64,000 nt of DNA from Oscillospiraceae bacterium (GTDB lineage: Bacteria > Bacillota > Clostridia > Oscillospirales > Oscillospiraceae): positions 1-64,000 of the forward strand of contig JAGAQA010000059.1 of the NCBI GenBank assembly GCA_017622995.1, in the 5' to 3' direction. Shown piece by piece: positions 16,814 through 25,793 of this stretch. The notes beneath the pieces are model-generated. The model did not search any database, was not told where the DNA came from, and saw only the letters and a program-made list of their open reading frames with translations. A program made the position numbers and the translations under genes. Numbering within the stretch: the first letter of the stretch is position 1; every line of letters begins with the position of its first letter.

Positions 16814-18700
16814 ATGCTACTGTTTCACAAAAACACCCATCTCCGGTACGAACCGGAAACCATTGATGGAAATGTGCTCCTGCGCGAGAAAAAGGACCGG
16901 CGCAGCCTGCCGGATGTGCCGGACCCCACCGGTCAGCGCTCTGCCTTTGACCGGCGGGGCACCCAGACCGGAATGGATGACCTGGACGCCATTGTCAAAA
17001 ACCGGAAATCCGGCACCCGTTTTCAGGCCCGTTTCCCGGTGGAAATTCACTATCTGGACGCCGGCAAAAAGCGGCACCGGCTCCGGGGCATCAGTGAGGA
17101 CATTTCCGATACCGGCATCCTGATTCAGCTGGAGGAAGAGGCGCAAATTGCCGCGCTGGGGGAGGCGGCGGATGTTTCCCTTCACTTCCGCATTCCGGCG
17201 GGAAGTATGCCGGAAGGCTACGAAATGAAGGTGAACTGCGGCGCGCGCTTCATCCGCAGCTGCACACTGGGCGGCCGCTCCTGTGCGGGCTTCTGCTTTT
17301 CCGAGGAGCTTGCCGCCTATGCCCGGCGCCATAAGGACCGGTATCTCTACCTGAGCTCCAGTCTGCTGCTGCTTTTTGTCAGCATTCTGGTGGTGCTGAT
17401 GCGCAGTGAAAGTGTGATCTACTATAAATACAACGCCCTTCTCTATACCTACAGCATCATCGCCGCCCTGTTCCTGCTGACCCGGTATCTCTGCGGCGCG
17501 CTGTACAAACCGGTGAAGATCAACCCGGACTACAAGCCCAGTGTGACCATTGTCATTCCCTGCTTCAATGAGGAGCGCTGGATCGACCGAACCATTCTCT
17601 CCTGCATGAACCAGCATTATCCCATCGACAAGCTGGAGGTCATCGTGGTGGATGACTGCTCCACAGATCGCTCCGTGGAGGTAATCCAAAAGACCATCGA
17701 GGATCTGGCCGCCTCGGAGGATCAGCGGCTGAATATCCGCGGGCGGCTGACCTATCTGGTTCAGGAGAAAAACGGGGGCAAGCGGGCCGCCCTCTGCCGG
17801 GGTACGGACCTTGCCAAAGGCGAACTGGTGGTCTTTGTGGACTCGGACAGCTTCCTGGACCCTTACGCCATTGTGAACCTGGTGCAGCCCTTCCAGGATC
17901 CCAAAATGGGCGGTGTGGCCGGACGAACCGATGTGGCCAACACCTACACCAACGCCCTGACCCGGATGCAGTCTGTGCGGTATTACATCGCCTTCCGAAT
18001 CATGAAAGCCTCGGAAGCGCTGTTTGACTCGGTTACCTGTCTGTCCGGTCCCCTGTCCTGCTACCGCCGGGAGCTTGTTCTTTCCCACAGGGAGGAATGG
18101 CTGAATCAGCGGTTTCTGGGCCACAAGGCCACCTTCGGTGACGACCGGGCCATGACCAATTTTGTTCTGAAAAACCACCGCACCTTTTACCAGGATACCG
18201 CCGTCTGCTCCACCATCGTTCCAAACAAGCAACGGGTGTTTCTGAAGCAGCAGATGCGCTGGAAACGGTCCTGGCTCCGGGAATCCCTGATGGCCGGTAC
18301 CTTTATGTGGCGCAAGGAGCCCTTCGCCGCCTTCCATTTCTATATTGGACTGCTGGTTCCGATCCTGGCTCCCATCGTGGTGGTCTACAATCTGTTTGTG
18401 GTTCCCTTCACCCATCATATTTTCCCCACCACCTTCCTGGTGGGTCTGGCCCTCATGTCGCTGATGATGAGCTTTGCCCAGCTTTTCTTCCGCAAAAGCT
18501 CCACCTGGTACTTTGGTTTTCTGTTCTGCCTTTACTACGAGGCCGTGCTGCTCTGGCAGATGCCCATTGCCTGGCTCACCTTCTGGAAATCCACCTGGGG
18601 CACCCGCATGACACCCAGCGACATCCGTGCCGGGCAGCGGGCGAAACAAAAGGGAAGCAGTGCTGAGGAAACGCCGCAAGAGGACCATGCCAATGTATAA
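16814..18700 (+). CDS. PilZ-domain glycosyltransferase family 2 synthase
   Basis: A 628-aa processive membrane synthase. An N-terminal PilZ domain (residues ~65-175) carries an Arg-rich start (RKSGTRFQAR) and DISDTG, matching the c-di-GMP-binding RxxxR and D/NxSxxG motifs. Two membrane helices follow, then a GT2 domain (~245-450) with VVDDCSTD, the DSDS metal motif, TFGDDRAM and QQMRWKRSW (QxxRW), as in NodC/hyaluronan/PNAG synthases, and C-terminal helices. It probably polymerises and exports a beta-linked amino sugar under c-di-GMP control. AAGGAGGG lies 6 nt before the ATG; its stop overlaps the next start. Confidence 0.88.
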   Translation: MLLFHKNTHLRYEPETIDGNVLLREKKDRRSLPDVPDPTGQRSAFDRRGTQTGMDDLDAIVKNRKSGTRFQARFPVEIHYLDAGKKRHRLRGISEDISDTGILIQLEEEAQIAALGEAADVSLHFRIPAGSMPEGYEMKVNCGARFIRSCTLGGRSCAGFCFSEELAAYARRHKDRYLYLSSSLLLLFVSILVVLMRSESVIYYKYNALLYTYSIIAALFLLTRYLCGALYKPVKINPDYKPSVTIVIPCFNEERWIDRTILSCMNQHYPIDKLEVIVVDDCSTDRSVEVIQKTIEDLAASEDQRLNIRGRLTYLVQEKNGGKRAALCRGTDLAKGELVVFVDSDSFLDPYAIVNLVQPFQDPKMGGVAGRTDVANTYTNALTRMQSVRYYIAFRIMKASEALFDSVTCLSGPLSCYRRELVLSHREEWLNQRFLGHKATFGDDRAMTNFVLKNHRTFYQDTAVCSTIVPNKQRVFLKQQMRWKRSWLRESLMAGTFMWRKEPFAAFHFYIGLLVPILAPIVVVYNLFVVPFTHHIFPTTFLVGLALMSLMMSFAQLFFRKSSTWYFGFLFCLYYEAVLLWQMPIAWLTFWKSTWGTRMTPSDIRAGQRAKQKGSSAEETPQEDHANV

Positions 18701-20564
18701 ACTTGAAACAAAAAAGGATCTGTGGAAGCTTATCCGCTCTATTTTGGAAGGCGCCCTGCTGATTGGGCTGCTCCTCGCCGCCACCCGCATACTGACCACA
18801 TCCAAAGGATATATTCCCTATGACCCCAAGGATCCCAATGTGGTCAGCGGGGCGGATCAGGGTTTTCTGGCGATTTCCTACTTCGGGGTTGACCGCCGGA
18901 GCACCGATACCCTGGTATCCGTCCGGCAGCTGGATGCACAGCTGGGGGCACTGCACAGTCTGGGCTATGTGACCGTCAGCCAGGAAGATGTGGAAAACTA
19001 CTATTCCCGGGGCACCGCCCTGCCGGACAAAGCGCTGTTTCTTCTGTTTGAGGACGGTCGCCGGGATACGGCGCTGTTTGCGGAAAAAATATTGGAAAAA
19101 TACAACTATAAAGCAACCATTCTCAGCTATGCCGACAAATTTGGGGAAGGGGATCCGAAATTTCTCTCTCCCAAGGATCTGAACAAGCTGCTGAAAACCG
19201 GCTACTGGGAGCTGGGCACCAACGGCTATCGGCTGTCCTACATCAACACCTTTGACCGCTATGACCGGTTCCTGGGCCAGCTCACCAGCGACGAATTTGT
19301 GCGGATCCATTCATACCTGGGCCGGGACTACAACCACTACCTGATGGACTACATCCGGGATGAGGACCGGCTCCCTACCGAGAGCACCCGGGAGATGGAG
19401 AGCCGCATTACCCAGGATTACCGCGGCATGGAGGAAATTTACACACAGGAGCTGGGTCAGGTTCCCGGTCTGTACTGCCTGATGCACGCCAACACCGGCC
19501 GTTTCGGCAATACGCAGAGCGTCAGCCGGGTAAACGGCAGGAATATACAGGCACTGTTCCGCATGAATTTCAACCGGGACGGCTATTCCCTCAATTCCAG
19601 GGAATCCTCCGTGTATGATCTGACCCGTATCCAGCCCCAGGCCTGCTGGAACACCAACCATCTGCTGATGCGCCTGTGGGATGATCTTCCGGACAGCCGA
19701 AAGGAAGAAATCCTCTTTGTCTCCGGCCAGCCGGACACCGCCGAAGGGGAAGAAAAAAACTGGGAGCTCCGAAAAGGCGCCGTGGAATATGAAGCGGATT
19801 CCATCATGCTCACCACCCTTCCCAAAGGCGAGGGGCTGCTTCGGCTAAGGGACCGGAGCGCGGAAAACGTCACCATTGAAGCAGAGCTTCTGGGCAATCA
19901 AATTGGTGGGCAGTCCCTGTATCTGCGTGCAAACGAGGACCGCAGCCGTTGTCTCTGTGTATCCGTGCAGAATAACCAGCTGATTGTTTCCGAGACGGAC
20001 AATCGCAACTCTACCGATCTCTTTATCCTGGATCTGCACGAGCTGGTGCCGGAAAAGGACCGGGTTTCCGTGGAAGAGGATTCCCGGGACGCCCTTGCCG
20101 CGGAATTCACCACCCGGGGCCGGTTTGCCAAAAGCGCTGCCGACAGCATGGTATTCTATTCCGCGGCCAATGACGCAAAGCAAACCCCTGCCGCTTCCGT
20201 TGGGGAGGGCGCGGAAGAATACATTCCCGAAATTGAGATCAACGATTCGGGCCGCGTCCGGCTGACGGTCCGGCTGGAAGGGAATACCCTCCAGGTTCTG
20301 GTGGATGGTCAGGATGTAACCGGCGTCATCCCCGTCAGCGTTTCCGGTTCCGGCGGCATCGCCATCGGTTCCAGCTGGGGCGGCTGGGGCTACAGCCAGC
20401 GCAATGTGGCAGACGATGTCTATGACGGCGTCTTCCATAATCTTTCCATAACCGAAAATGGGACCTGCCTGTACGACAATCGATTGACGGGGCCCCAAAA
20501 GCTGTGGAATACCCTGCAAGCCGCATGGATTGGTACCATCAACTGGTTTATCCGGAATCTGTAA
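18693..20564 (+). CDS. PgaB/IcaB-like protein with altered active site plus jelly-roll domain
   Basis: A 623-aa exported, N-terminally anchored protein. Residues ~50-350 resemble the PgaB/IcaB deacetylase layout (GYVTVSQEDVENYY, ALFLLFEDG, YNYKATILS), but the catalytic FDDG reads FEDG and the SHTxxLH metal motif reads GTNGYRL, so deacetylase activity is doubtful. A C-terminal ~200-residue region is beta-rich and looks like a concanavalin/LamG-type sugar-binding fold ending GGIAIGSSWGGWGYS. The start at 18693 has AGAGGA 8 nt upstream and overlaps the glycosyltransferase by 8 nt. It may bind and guide the polymer rather than modify it. Confidence 0.7.
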   Translation: MYKLETKKDLWKLIRSILEGALLIGLLLAATRILTTSKGYIPYDPKDPNVVSGADQGFLAISYFGVDRRSTDTLVSVRQLDAQLGALHSLGYVTVSQEDVENYYSRGTALPDKALFLLFEDGRRDTALFAEKILEKYNYKATILSYADKFGEGDPKFLSPKDLNKLLKTGYWELGTNGYRLSYINTFDRYDRFLGQLTSDEFVRIHSYLGRDYNHYLMDYIRDEDRLPTESTREMESRITQDYRGMEEIYTQELGQVPGLYCLMHANTGRFGNTQSVSRVNGRNIQALFRMNFNRDGYSLNSRESSVYDLTRIQPQACWNTNHLLMRLWDDLPDSRKEEILFVSGQPDTAEGEEKNWELRKGAVEYEADSIMLTTLPKGEGLLRLRDRSAENVTIEAELLGNQIGGQSLYLRANEDRSRCLCVSVQNNQLIVSETDNRNSTDLFILDLHELVPEKDRVSVEEDSRDALAAEFTTRGRFAKSAADSMVFYSAANDAKQTPAASVGEGAEEYIPEIEINDSGRVRLTVRLEGNTLQVLVDGQDVTGVIPVSVSGSGGIAIGSSWGGWGYSQRNVADDVYDGVFHNLSITENGTCLYDNRLTGPQKLWNTLQAAWIGTINWFIRNL

Positions 20565-20577
20565 CGGGAGTGTCGGG

Positions 20578-21576
20578 ATGAAAGAGAAAACATTCATCTG
20601 TATCCTGGCGCTGTGCTGCCTGCTGGGAGGCTGCGGTGCGGCCCACAAGGCCCCCACCGGCAATCCGCCCTTCCGGGAAGGGCGGCAGCTTACGGTGTGG
20701 AGCGCCTACTGGGACTGTCAGGAATCCGTCACGGTGATTGACCGCTGTACCGACAGAATCAGCGCCGTCAGCCTGTTTGCCGCGTATTTTCGGGACGGGA
20801 CCCTATTCCTTCCCGAAGAGACCCAGGAAACCCTCCGGGCACTGCGCCGCAGCGATGCCGGGGATCCAAAACCGATTTATCTATCCGTTGTCAACGATGT
20901 GACCGAGGGAGAAAAAACAATCCAGAAGGACACCGAAATCCTCCGAAGCGTTCTGTCTCCCCATCAGGCAGAGGGTCACGCCCGGGAGCTTGTTGCCTTG
21001 GCCAAAGAATACGGCTTTGACGGAATCGAAATCGACTATGAAAAGCTCCGGGAAGACCCGGACCTGTGGGAGCAGTTCCTTTCCTTTGAAGAAATCCTTC
21101 TCTCCCTGGCGCAGGAGGCGGGTTTGAAGGTGCGGATCATCCTGGAACCCGGTATCCCCGTGAAAACGCTTTCTTTCCCTCAGGGCGCCGCCTATGTGGT
21201 CATGTGCTACAACCTCCATGGCATTGGAACGGACCCCGGTCCCAAGGCGGACCTAGCCTTCCTGCGGGAGCTTTACAAACGCTTTGAGGGACTGCCCAGT
21301 CTCTCCTTCGCCCTGGCCAATGGCGGCTTTGACTGGGAAGAAGCCTCCGGCAATGCCGTTTCCCTGACGGAAGGGGAGGCTGCCGCGCTGGCAGAAGCTC
21401 ATCATGTGCTTCCCCGGAGGGATGCTGCCAGCGGCGCTTTGTCTTTTCCTTACACAGAGGGCAGCACCCGGCATAGGGTCTGGTATGCGGACAGTGAAAC
21501 CCTTGCCCGTTGGGCAGCGGAGCTGGATACCTGCGCGGGAAAAACCGTCCCCATCAGCATTTGGCGTGTGGACTGA
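20578..21576 (+). CDS. GH18-like glycosyl hydrolase lipoprotein
   Basis: A 332-aa lipoprotein: signal peptide with lipobox LLGGCG at the N-terminus, then a GH18-like TIM barrel with the catalytic signature FDGIEIDYEKL (residue ~150; the DxxDxDxE pattern reads DGIEIDYE) and VVMCYNLHG. GH18 enzymes hydrolyse beta-1,4-GlcNAc polymers, so this could trim or release the polymer made by the operon. Start chosen at 20578 with GGGAGTGTCGGG upstream. Last gene of the operon; a strong terminator follows at 21607-21638. Confidence 0.82.
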   Translation: MKEKTFICILALCCLLGGCGAAHKAPTGNPPFREGRQLTVWSAYWDCQESVTVIDRCTDRISAVSLFAAYFRDGTLFLPEETQETLRALRRSDAGDPKPIYLSVVNDVTEGEKTIQKDTEILRSVLSPHQAEGHARELVALAKEYGFDGIEIDYEKLREDPDLWEQFLSFEEILLSLAQEAGLKVRIILEPGIPVKTLSFPQGAAYVVMCYNLHGIGTDPGPKADLAFLRELYKRFEGLPSLSFALANGGFDWEEASGNAVSLTEGEAAALAEAHHVLPRRDAASGALSFPYTEGSTRHRVWYADSETLARWAAELDTCAGKTVPISIWRVD

Positions 21577-21606
21577 TGTCTGCCGAACAACGCAGCAAAT
21601 ATGGCC

Positions 21607-21638
21607 GCCCCCTGCTTTTTACCGGAAAGGCAGGGGGC
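21607..21638 (+). terminator. intrinsic terminator of the exopolysaccharide operon
   Basis: Nine-bp perfect GC stem, GCCCCCTGC 21607-21615 pairing with GCAGGGGGC 21630-21638, followed by TTCTTC. It lies 30 nt after the GH18-like gene. Confidence 0.75.
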
Positions 21639-21658
21639 TTCTTCACTCCGTCCAGCCC

Positions 21659-21687
21659 TTTACTTTTTTTCAAAAGGAGGATATAAT
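21659..21687 (+). promoter_or_regulatory. promoter of the PIG-L deacetylase gene
   Basis: TTTACT (21659-21664), 17-bp spacer, TATAAT (21682-21687). The spacer happens to contain AAAGGAGG, and the -10 is followed by an ATG in another frame, which could be mistaken for a translated leader. A separate ribosome binding site (GGAGGA) sits just before the real start at 21714. Confidence 0.6.
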
Positions 21688-21713
21688 GGCCCAAGAAAGA
21701 CGGAGGATGTCCA

Positions 21714-23168
21714 ATGACAAAACGATTTCTTATGTTGGCCGGGCTGCTGCTTGCGCTGCTCCTGCCTGTAAGCGGCGCGGCAGAGCAGGCAAGTACGGCG
21801 GATCTCGTGATTGCTGCCCAAGGCTTTCCCCATATTGGAAGCCTCTTTGACGGTGATACCGTCCATGGCCCCCTCTCCGGGGATCACGCCAGCGTCACCC
21901 TGACCCTGCCGGAGGGTTTTCGCTATGCCTACCTGATTTTTGATACGGAATACGGCGAATTCCTGGTCACCGATGAAGAAACCGGCCAGACCCTGTCTGC
22001 CGGTCAGGAGAATTTTCTCCACTGCCTGGTGGACCTCAAAGCGCTTTTTGGAGAAGACCCCAAAACCGTTACCTTTCAGTTTGAAAACGGGCCGGTGCCG
22101 CTGCTGGAACTCACCCTTTTCCCGGACGAGCCCCTGCCGGATTGGGTGCAGCGGTGGGAGCCTCCGGTGGACAACGGTGCCGATCTGGTTTTGTTTTCTA
22201 CCCATGCCGATGACGAGCAGCTGTTTTTTGCCGGTGTCCTCCCCTATTATGCCGGGCAGAAACACTATCGGGTACAGGTGGTGTACCTGACCAACCACCG
22301 GAACTGGTCCGGCGATCCCAACATCCGCTGTCACGAAGCGCTGGACGGGCTCTGGGCCGTTGGGGTGCGGCATTACCCGGTGTTCGGCTCCTTTGCGGAT
22401 TACTATTCCCGCAGAAAAGAGGACGCGGAGAACCAGTTCGCGCAAAACGGCGTTTCTCGGGAGGAGCTTCTAAGCTATGTTGTGGCCCAGATCCGCAGAT
22501 TCCGGCCTTTGGTTGCGGTGGGCCATGATCTGAACGGCGAATATGGTCACGGCGCCCATATGCTGTATGCCGAGCTTCTGACCCAGGCAGCCGAAGCTGC
22601 CGCGGACGAGACCCGGTTTGTCTCCTCCGCCGCCCAATATGGAACCTGGCAGATTCCAAAGGTTTATCTGCATCTGTACGAAAACAACCCCATTGTCATG
22701 GACTGGGACAAACCTCTGAGCCATTTTGGCGGCCTCACCGCCTACCAGGTCACCAAGCAGCGGGGCTTCGCCGCCCACGCAAGCCAACAGTGGGGCTTTG
22801 CCTGGTATATGTCCGGTATAGACCGGGCCGCGGACATCCCCGAATTCAGCCCCTGCCAGTATGGCCTCTGGTCCAGCATTGTGGGTACGGATGTAGAAAA
22901 GAACGACTTTTTCGAGTGTCTGATTCCCTATGACCAGCAGGAAGAACTGGCCCGGCAGGCGGAAATTCAGGCCAGGCTGGAAGCCCTTGCCCGCCAGGAG
23001 CGAGTCGACCGCATGAAACGCGCCGCCGTTGAAAAGCGGCTGGAAGCGCTGGAAAAGGCACCACCTATTCCGGCGGAAACCGCCGCCCAGCCATACTGGA
23101 TTGCGCTGTTTGTCCCCGTTCTGCTGGTTGCAGGAACTGTGTGCCTGTATCTGCGGAAGAAGCCGTAA
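21714..23168 (+). CDS. secreted PIG-L family deacetylase, membrane anchored
   Basis: A 484-aa protein with an N-terminal signal peptide, a short beta-rich region (about 25-140) and a PIG-L/LmbE deacetylase domain starting at LVLFSTHADDEQLFF (residue ~160; the AHPDDE zinc motif reads THADDE), with later His motifs VGHDLNGEYGHGAH (zinc His). A coiled, charged stretch (~405-445) precedes a C-terminal membrane helix and a basic tail. It should act on a GlcNAc-containing substrate at the cell surface. It has its own promoter but follows the exopolysaccharide operon, so a shared polymer is plausible. Confidence 0.82.
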   Translation: MTKRFLMLAGLLLALLLPVSGAAEQASTADLVIAAQGFPHIGSLFDGDTVHGPLSGDHASVTLTLPEGFRYAYLIFDTEYGEFLVTDEETGQTLSAGQENFLHCLVDLKALFGEDPKTVTFQFENGPVPLLELTLFPDEPLPDWVQRWEPPVDNGADLVLFSTHADDEQLFFAGVLPYYAGQKHYRVQVVYLTNHRNWSGDPNIRCHEALDGLWAVGVRHYPVFGSFADYYSRRKEDAENQFAQNGVSREELLSYVVAQIRRFRPLVAVGHDLNGEYGHGAHMLYAELLTQAAEAAADETRFVSSAAQYGTWQIPKVYLHLYENNPIVMDWDKPLSHFGGLTAYQVTKQRGFAAHASQQWGFAWYMSGIDRAADIPEFSPCQYGLWSSIVGTDVEKNDFFECLIPYDQQEELARQAEIQARLEALARQERVDRMKRAAVEKRLEALEKAPPIPAETAAQPYWIALFVPVLLVAGTVCLYLRKKP

Positions 23169-23205
23169 CAGCCAAAATATACAGCCAAAATATATGAAAT
23201 TTCTC

Positions 23206-23234
23206 TTGACAATACTGGGGTGCTGTGCTATTAT
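23206..23234 (+). promoter_or_regulatory. tRNA-Arg promoter
   Basis: Consensus -35 TTGACA (23206-23211), 17-bp spacer, and -10 TATTAT (23229-23234), 23 nt before the tRNA. A tandem ~12-bp direct repeat (ACAGCCAAAATAT, twice, around 23168-23192) lies just upstream. Confidence 0.8.
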
Positions 23235-23257
23235 ATCTAGGCGTTGAGCAAACGTAT

Positions 23258-23334
23258 GCGCCGGTAGCTCAGTTGGATAGAGTGACTGACTACGAATCAG
23301 TAGGTCGGGGGTTCGAGTCCCTTCCGGCGTACCA
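23258..23334 (+). tRNA. tRNA-Arg (ACG anticodon)
   Basis: 77 nt including an encoded CCA. The acceptor stem GCGCCGG pairs with CCGGCGT (first pair G-U). D arm GCTC/GAGT, anticodon stem ACTGA/TCAGT with loop CTACGAA (anticodon ACG), and T arm around GTTCGAGT are all intact. It is the last chromosomal gene before the integrated element. Confidence 0.95.
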
Positions 23335-23386
23335 TAACGAGTGTTCTTATAGGATTTGGTATCCTGTGAGAACACTCGTTATTTTA
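23335..23386. terminator. bidirectional terminator between tRNA-Arg and recombinase
   Basis: A 13-bp perfect stem, 23335-23347 with 23369-23381, plus an inner 5-bp stem (AGGAT/ATCCT), followed by ATTTTATT on the + strand. It ends the tRNA transcript and abuts the recombinase stop codon at 23384, so it probably lies at or next to the left junction of the conjugative element. Confidence 0.7.
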
Positions 23387-25093
23387 TTGCTCATTTTGCG
23401 CCGGTTCGTAGGTGACGAATACGCCTTTACGGGTATTGACCGTCACATCCGGGACTGGCAGGGACTCGGTATCCGGGATAAACAGAGCGCCGATGCAGTT
23501 GTAGTGGATGGTCAGTTTCTGAACCCACTCCCCGTCGATCTTCTCAGCCTGATAGACCTCAATGTGATCGATCAGCTCGTTTACCATACGGAGCGTCAGC
23601 TTTTTTGCTCGTGTGTACTTTCGCACTGTGGACAGGAACATATCTGTAGAAACGGCTTCGCTGCTGAGCTTGTCCAGCTCCTTGCGGAGCGTTTTTATTT
23701 TCTCGGCAAGACCAGCCTGTTCTTCTTCATACCGCTGGGACATTCTGGCAAAGCGTTCGTCGGACAGCTTGCCGGAGAGATTATCTTCATAGATTCTCTC
23801 GAACAAACCATCCAATTCACTGTCACGGGCTTGTGCTGCGGTCAGCTCTTTTTGTTTCAGCTTCCGCTCCAGCTCAACGGTTTTCTGGGTGCTGCCCATG
23901 ATTGCCTGCTGGAAATCATCCTCATAGCGGACAGCGTACTTGGTGAGCCGTTTGATCTCTCCCAAAACCACCTGTTCCAGGAAATCCACCCGGATGTAAT
24001 GGGTCGATGTACAAGTCCCCCGGCTGCTGTTGTAGTTGGAGCAGTTGAAGTATTTGATATCGTGATTTCCCTGATTGAAATGGAAGTTCAGATTATGACC
24101 ACAGTCCGCACAGACCAAAAGTCCGCAGAACATATTACGTTCGCCGTCCTTAGGCTTTCGCCTGCGGATCTTCCCGCGTTTCTCCTGAACCTGCTCCCAG
24201 ACCACCCGTTCGATGACCGGCTCATGCACATCTTTGAAGATGACCCAGTTTTCCCGGTCATTGGGAATCCGCTTCTTGTTTTTGTAGGATTTGGAGTAGG
24301 TCTTGAAATTCAGGACATCCCCGCAATACTCCTGCAAAGTGAGAATATTCACGATGGTGGAGGCGTTCCATTTGGTGGATGGCTGCTGCTTTGACCTTCC
24401 GGGCTTTCGGATTCCCTTCTTCAGCCAATAGGCGCGAGGGGTGAGGATACCTTCCGATTCAAAAATAGAGGCGATCTGCTCCGTTCCATACCCATCCAGA
24501 ATCATACTGAAAATTCGCCGAACTACCTGGGCAGCTTCTTCGTCGATGATCCAGTGCTTGGGATTATCGGGGTCCTTCATGTAACCGAATGGCGGTGGCC
24601 CCATTGGTTCTCCGGCATTGCCTTTGATCTTATTACTGATCCGGCGCTTTTTGCTGATGTCCCGCGCATACCACTCATTGAACAGGTTGCGGATAGGAGC
24701 CAGTTCATTTTCGCCCTCAGCGGTATCAATGTTATCCGAAACTGCCACAAGGCGGATATCGTGTTCCGGGAAGAATTCTTCCATCAATCGACCCACTTCA
24801 ATGTAGTTTCGGCCCAGCCGGGAAAGATCTTTGACAAACAGCGCAGAGGCCCTGCCTTCTTCCAGCTGGCGCATCATTTCATTAAAGCCGGGACGATCCA
24901 TGGTAACGCCGGAGACACCGTCGTCAACGAAGGTTACGATATTTGTATAGCCCATATCCTTGGCAGTTTTGGTCAGCAGCTTCTTCTGGTTGCTGATGCT
25001 GTAGCTTTCCCCCTCCAGGTTATCATCACGGGACAGGCGGGGGTAAATAAACGCGGTAACGTCGCGTGTTTTCTTGTTGTTCGACTTTTTCAT
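23384..25093 (-). CDS. large serine recombinase (element integrase, TndX-like)
   Basis: A 569-aa site-specific recombinase that would integrate and excise the element. The N-terminal resolvase domain contains IYPRLSRDD (nucleophile Ser, residue ~21), DDGVSGVTMDRPGFNEM and DLSRLGRNYIEVG. A recombinase DNA-binding domain follows (~190-290), then a zinc ribbon (CADCGHN...CSNY...C, ~330-370), a coiled coil (~395-480) and a C-terminal DUF4368-like end. Length and layout match recombinases of Tn5397/Tn1549-related elements of Clostridia. AAAGGAGG lies before the ATG. Its 3' end is close to the chromosomal tRNA, as expected at an element end. Confidence 0.93.
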   Translation of the reverse strand: MKKSNNKKTRDVTAFIYPRLSRDDNLEGESYSISNQKKLLTKTAKDMGYTNIVTFVDDGVSGVTMDRPGFNEMMRQLEEGRASALFVKDLSRLGRNYIEVGRLMEEFFPEHDIRLVAVSDNIDTAEGENELAPIRNLFNEWYARDISKKRRISNKIKGNAGEPMGPPPFGYMKDPDNPKHWIIDEEAAQVVRRIFSMILDGYGTEQIASIFESEGILTPRAYWLKKGIRKPGRSKQQPSTKWNASTIVNILTLQEYCGDVLNFKTYSKSYKNKKRIPNDRENWVIFKDVHEPVIERVVWEQVQEKRGKIRRRKPKDGERNMFCGLLVCADCGHNLNFHFNQGNHDIKYFNCSNYNSSRGTCTSTHYIRVDFLEQVVLGEIKRLTKYAVRYEDDFQQAIMGSTQKTVELERKLKQKELTAAQARDSELDGLFERIYEDNLSGKLSDERFARMSQRYEEEQAGLAEKIKTLRKELDKLSSEAVSTDMFLSTVRKYTRAKKLTLRMVNELIDHIEVYQAEKIDGEWVQKLTIHYNCIGALFIPDTESLPVPDVTVNTRKGVFVTYEPAQNEQ

Positions 25094-25200
25094 AAGTCCT
25101 CCTTTTCTAGCAGTCGAGCAACAAATTTCCTTGCGTTTTCTTTACTTCACGCAACTATTATACCGCGCTTGACTGCGTTTGTCAGCAGGTTTCAGGAAAA

Positions 25201-25386
25201 TCACAGACTTTTTTCGCAATCTGCTTGCATAAGGCGAAGCAAAACCGCACCCAGGGAATTTGCATTTTCCTGTTTGAATACCGGCTGAACGACAAACGAC
25301 CTACCGTTTATGTGGTAGGTCGTTGTTTGGTCAAGAGGAGGATCCTTTGCCTGCTTTGGATTGTCAGGCAGCTTGTTTTTACTCAT
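25201..25386 (-). CDS. TnpW-type transposon-encoded small protein
   Basis: A 61-aa protein containing the segment TTYHINGRSFVVQPVFKQ, which I recognise from small proteins annotated as TnpW in Tn1549-like elements, always next to the recombinase. A basic N-terminus and a C-terminal helix (LGAVLLRLMQADCEK) follow. Its role is not established; position suggests help in excision or recombinase control. GAGAGGGAAA precedes the ATG. Confidence 0.75.
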   Translation of the reverse strand: MSKNKLPDNPKQAKDPPLDQTTTYHINGRSFVVQPVFKQENANSLGAVLLRLMQADCEKSL

Positions 25387-25793
25387 AATTTCCCTCTCAG
25401 TGTTTTGAAAGATAATGATATGCGAATTGGCAGAACAGACAGCTGCTTGGCATACCTAAAGGTATTTCCTTCGGTCACAGCTCCACGGGAATTTCACCCC
25501 CCGGCTTCTCTGCCAGGCCCTACCCATTGCCTGCGACGCTTTGAACGCTCGGACTGTGGCTGTAAGGGAGTACCGATCCTTCTGCGTGTCGTCGCCCATG
25601 CGCTGCCACGCGCATATTACAGCGGGGTGGTGATCGCTCGCTTCGTAGAAGGTCATCGCGCACCTGCCGTCCGGCTCGGCACAGAAGGGATGTATCTGTC
25701 TGCCTTATACTGCGCCGGAATTATCCGCCGGGCTTTCTTTGTCAAATGCCTGCCTCAGAGGGCGGAAAGGGAAACACCCTCTGTTTGGGGCTT
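25387..25793. other. intergenic stretch between HTH gene and TnpW gene
   Basis: About 400 bp without a confident gene. A minus-strand frame of 66 aa (25456-25656) is open but has no recognisable domain and no good ribosome binding site. A hairpin with arms CAGAGGG/CCCTCTG lies around 25755-25782, just after the HTH gene, and may end or attenuate its transcript. This is where comparable elements often keep small regulatory genes, so a missed short gene is possible. Confidence 0.4.

Noticed and set aside
15506..18805. Long minus-strand frames (395 and 662 aa)
   Set aside because: Antisense to the NodB deacetylase and PilZ-glycosyltransferase genes; no motifs and no ribosome binding sites.
21684..21850. 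Possible leader peptide before the PIG-L gene, with AAAGGAGG and ATG
   Set aside because: The same bases form the spacer and -10 of a good promoter (TTTACT-17-TATAAT), and the PIG-L gene has its own ribosome binding site, so the leader would not be on the mRNA.
25456..25656. 66-aa minus-strand frame between the HTH and TnpW genes
   Set aside because: Open, but without a ribosome binding site or recognisable domain; mentioned only in the intergenic entry.
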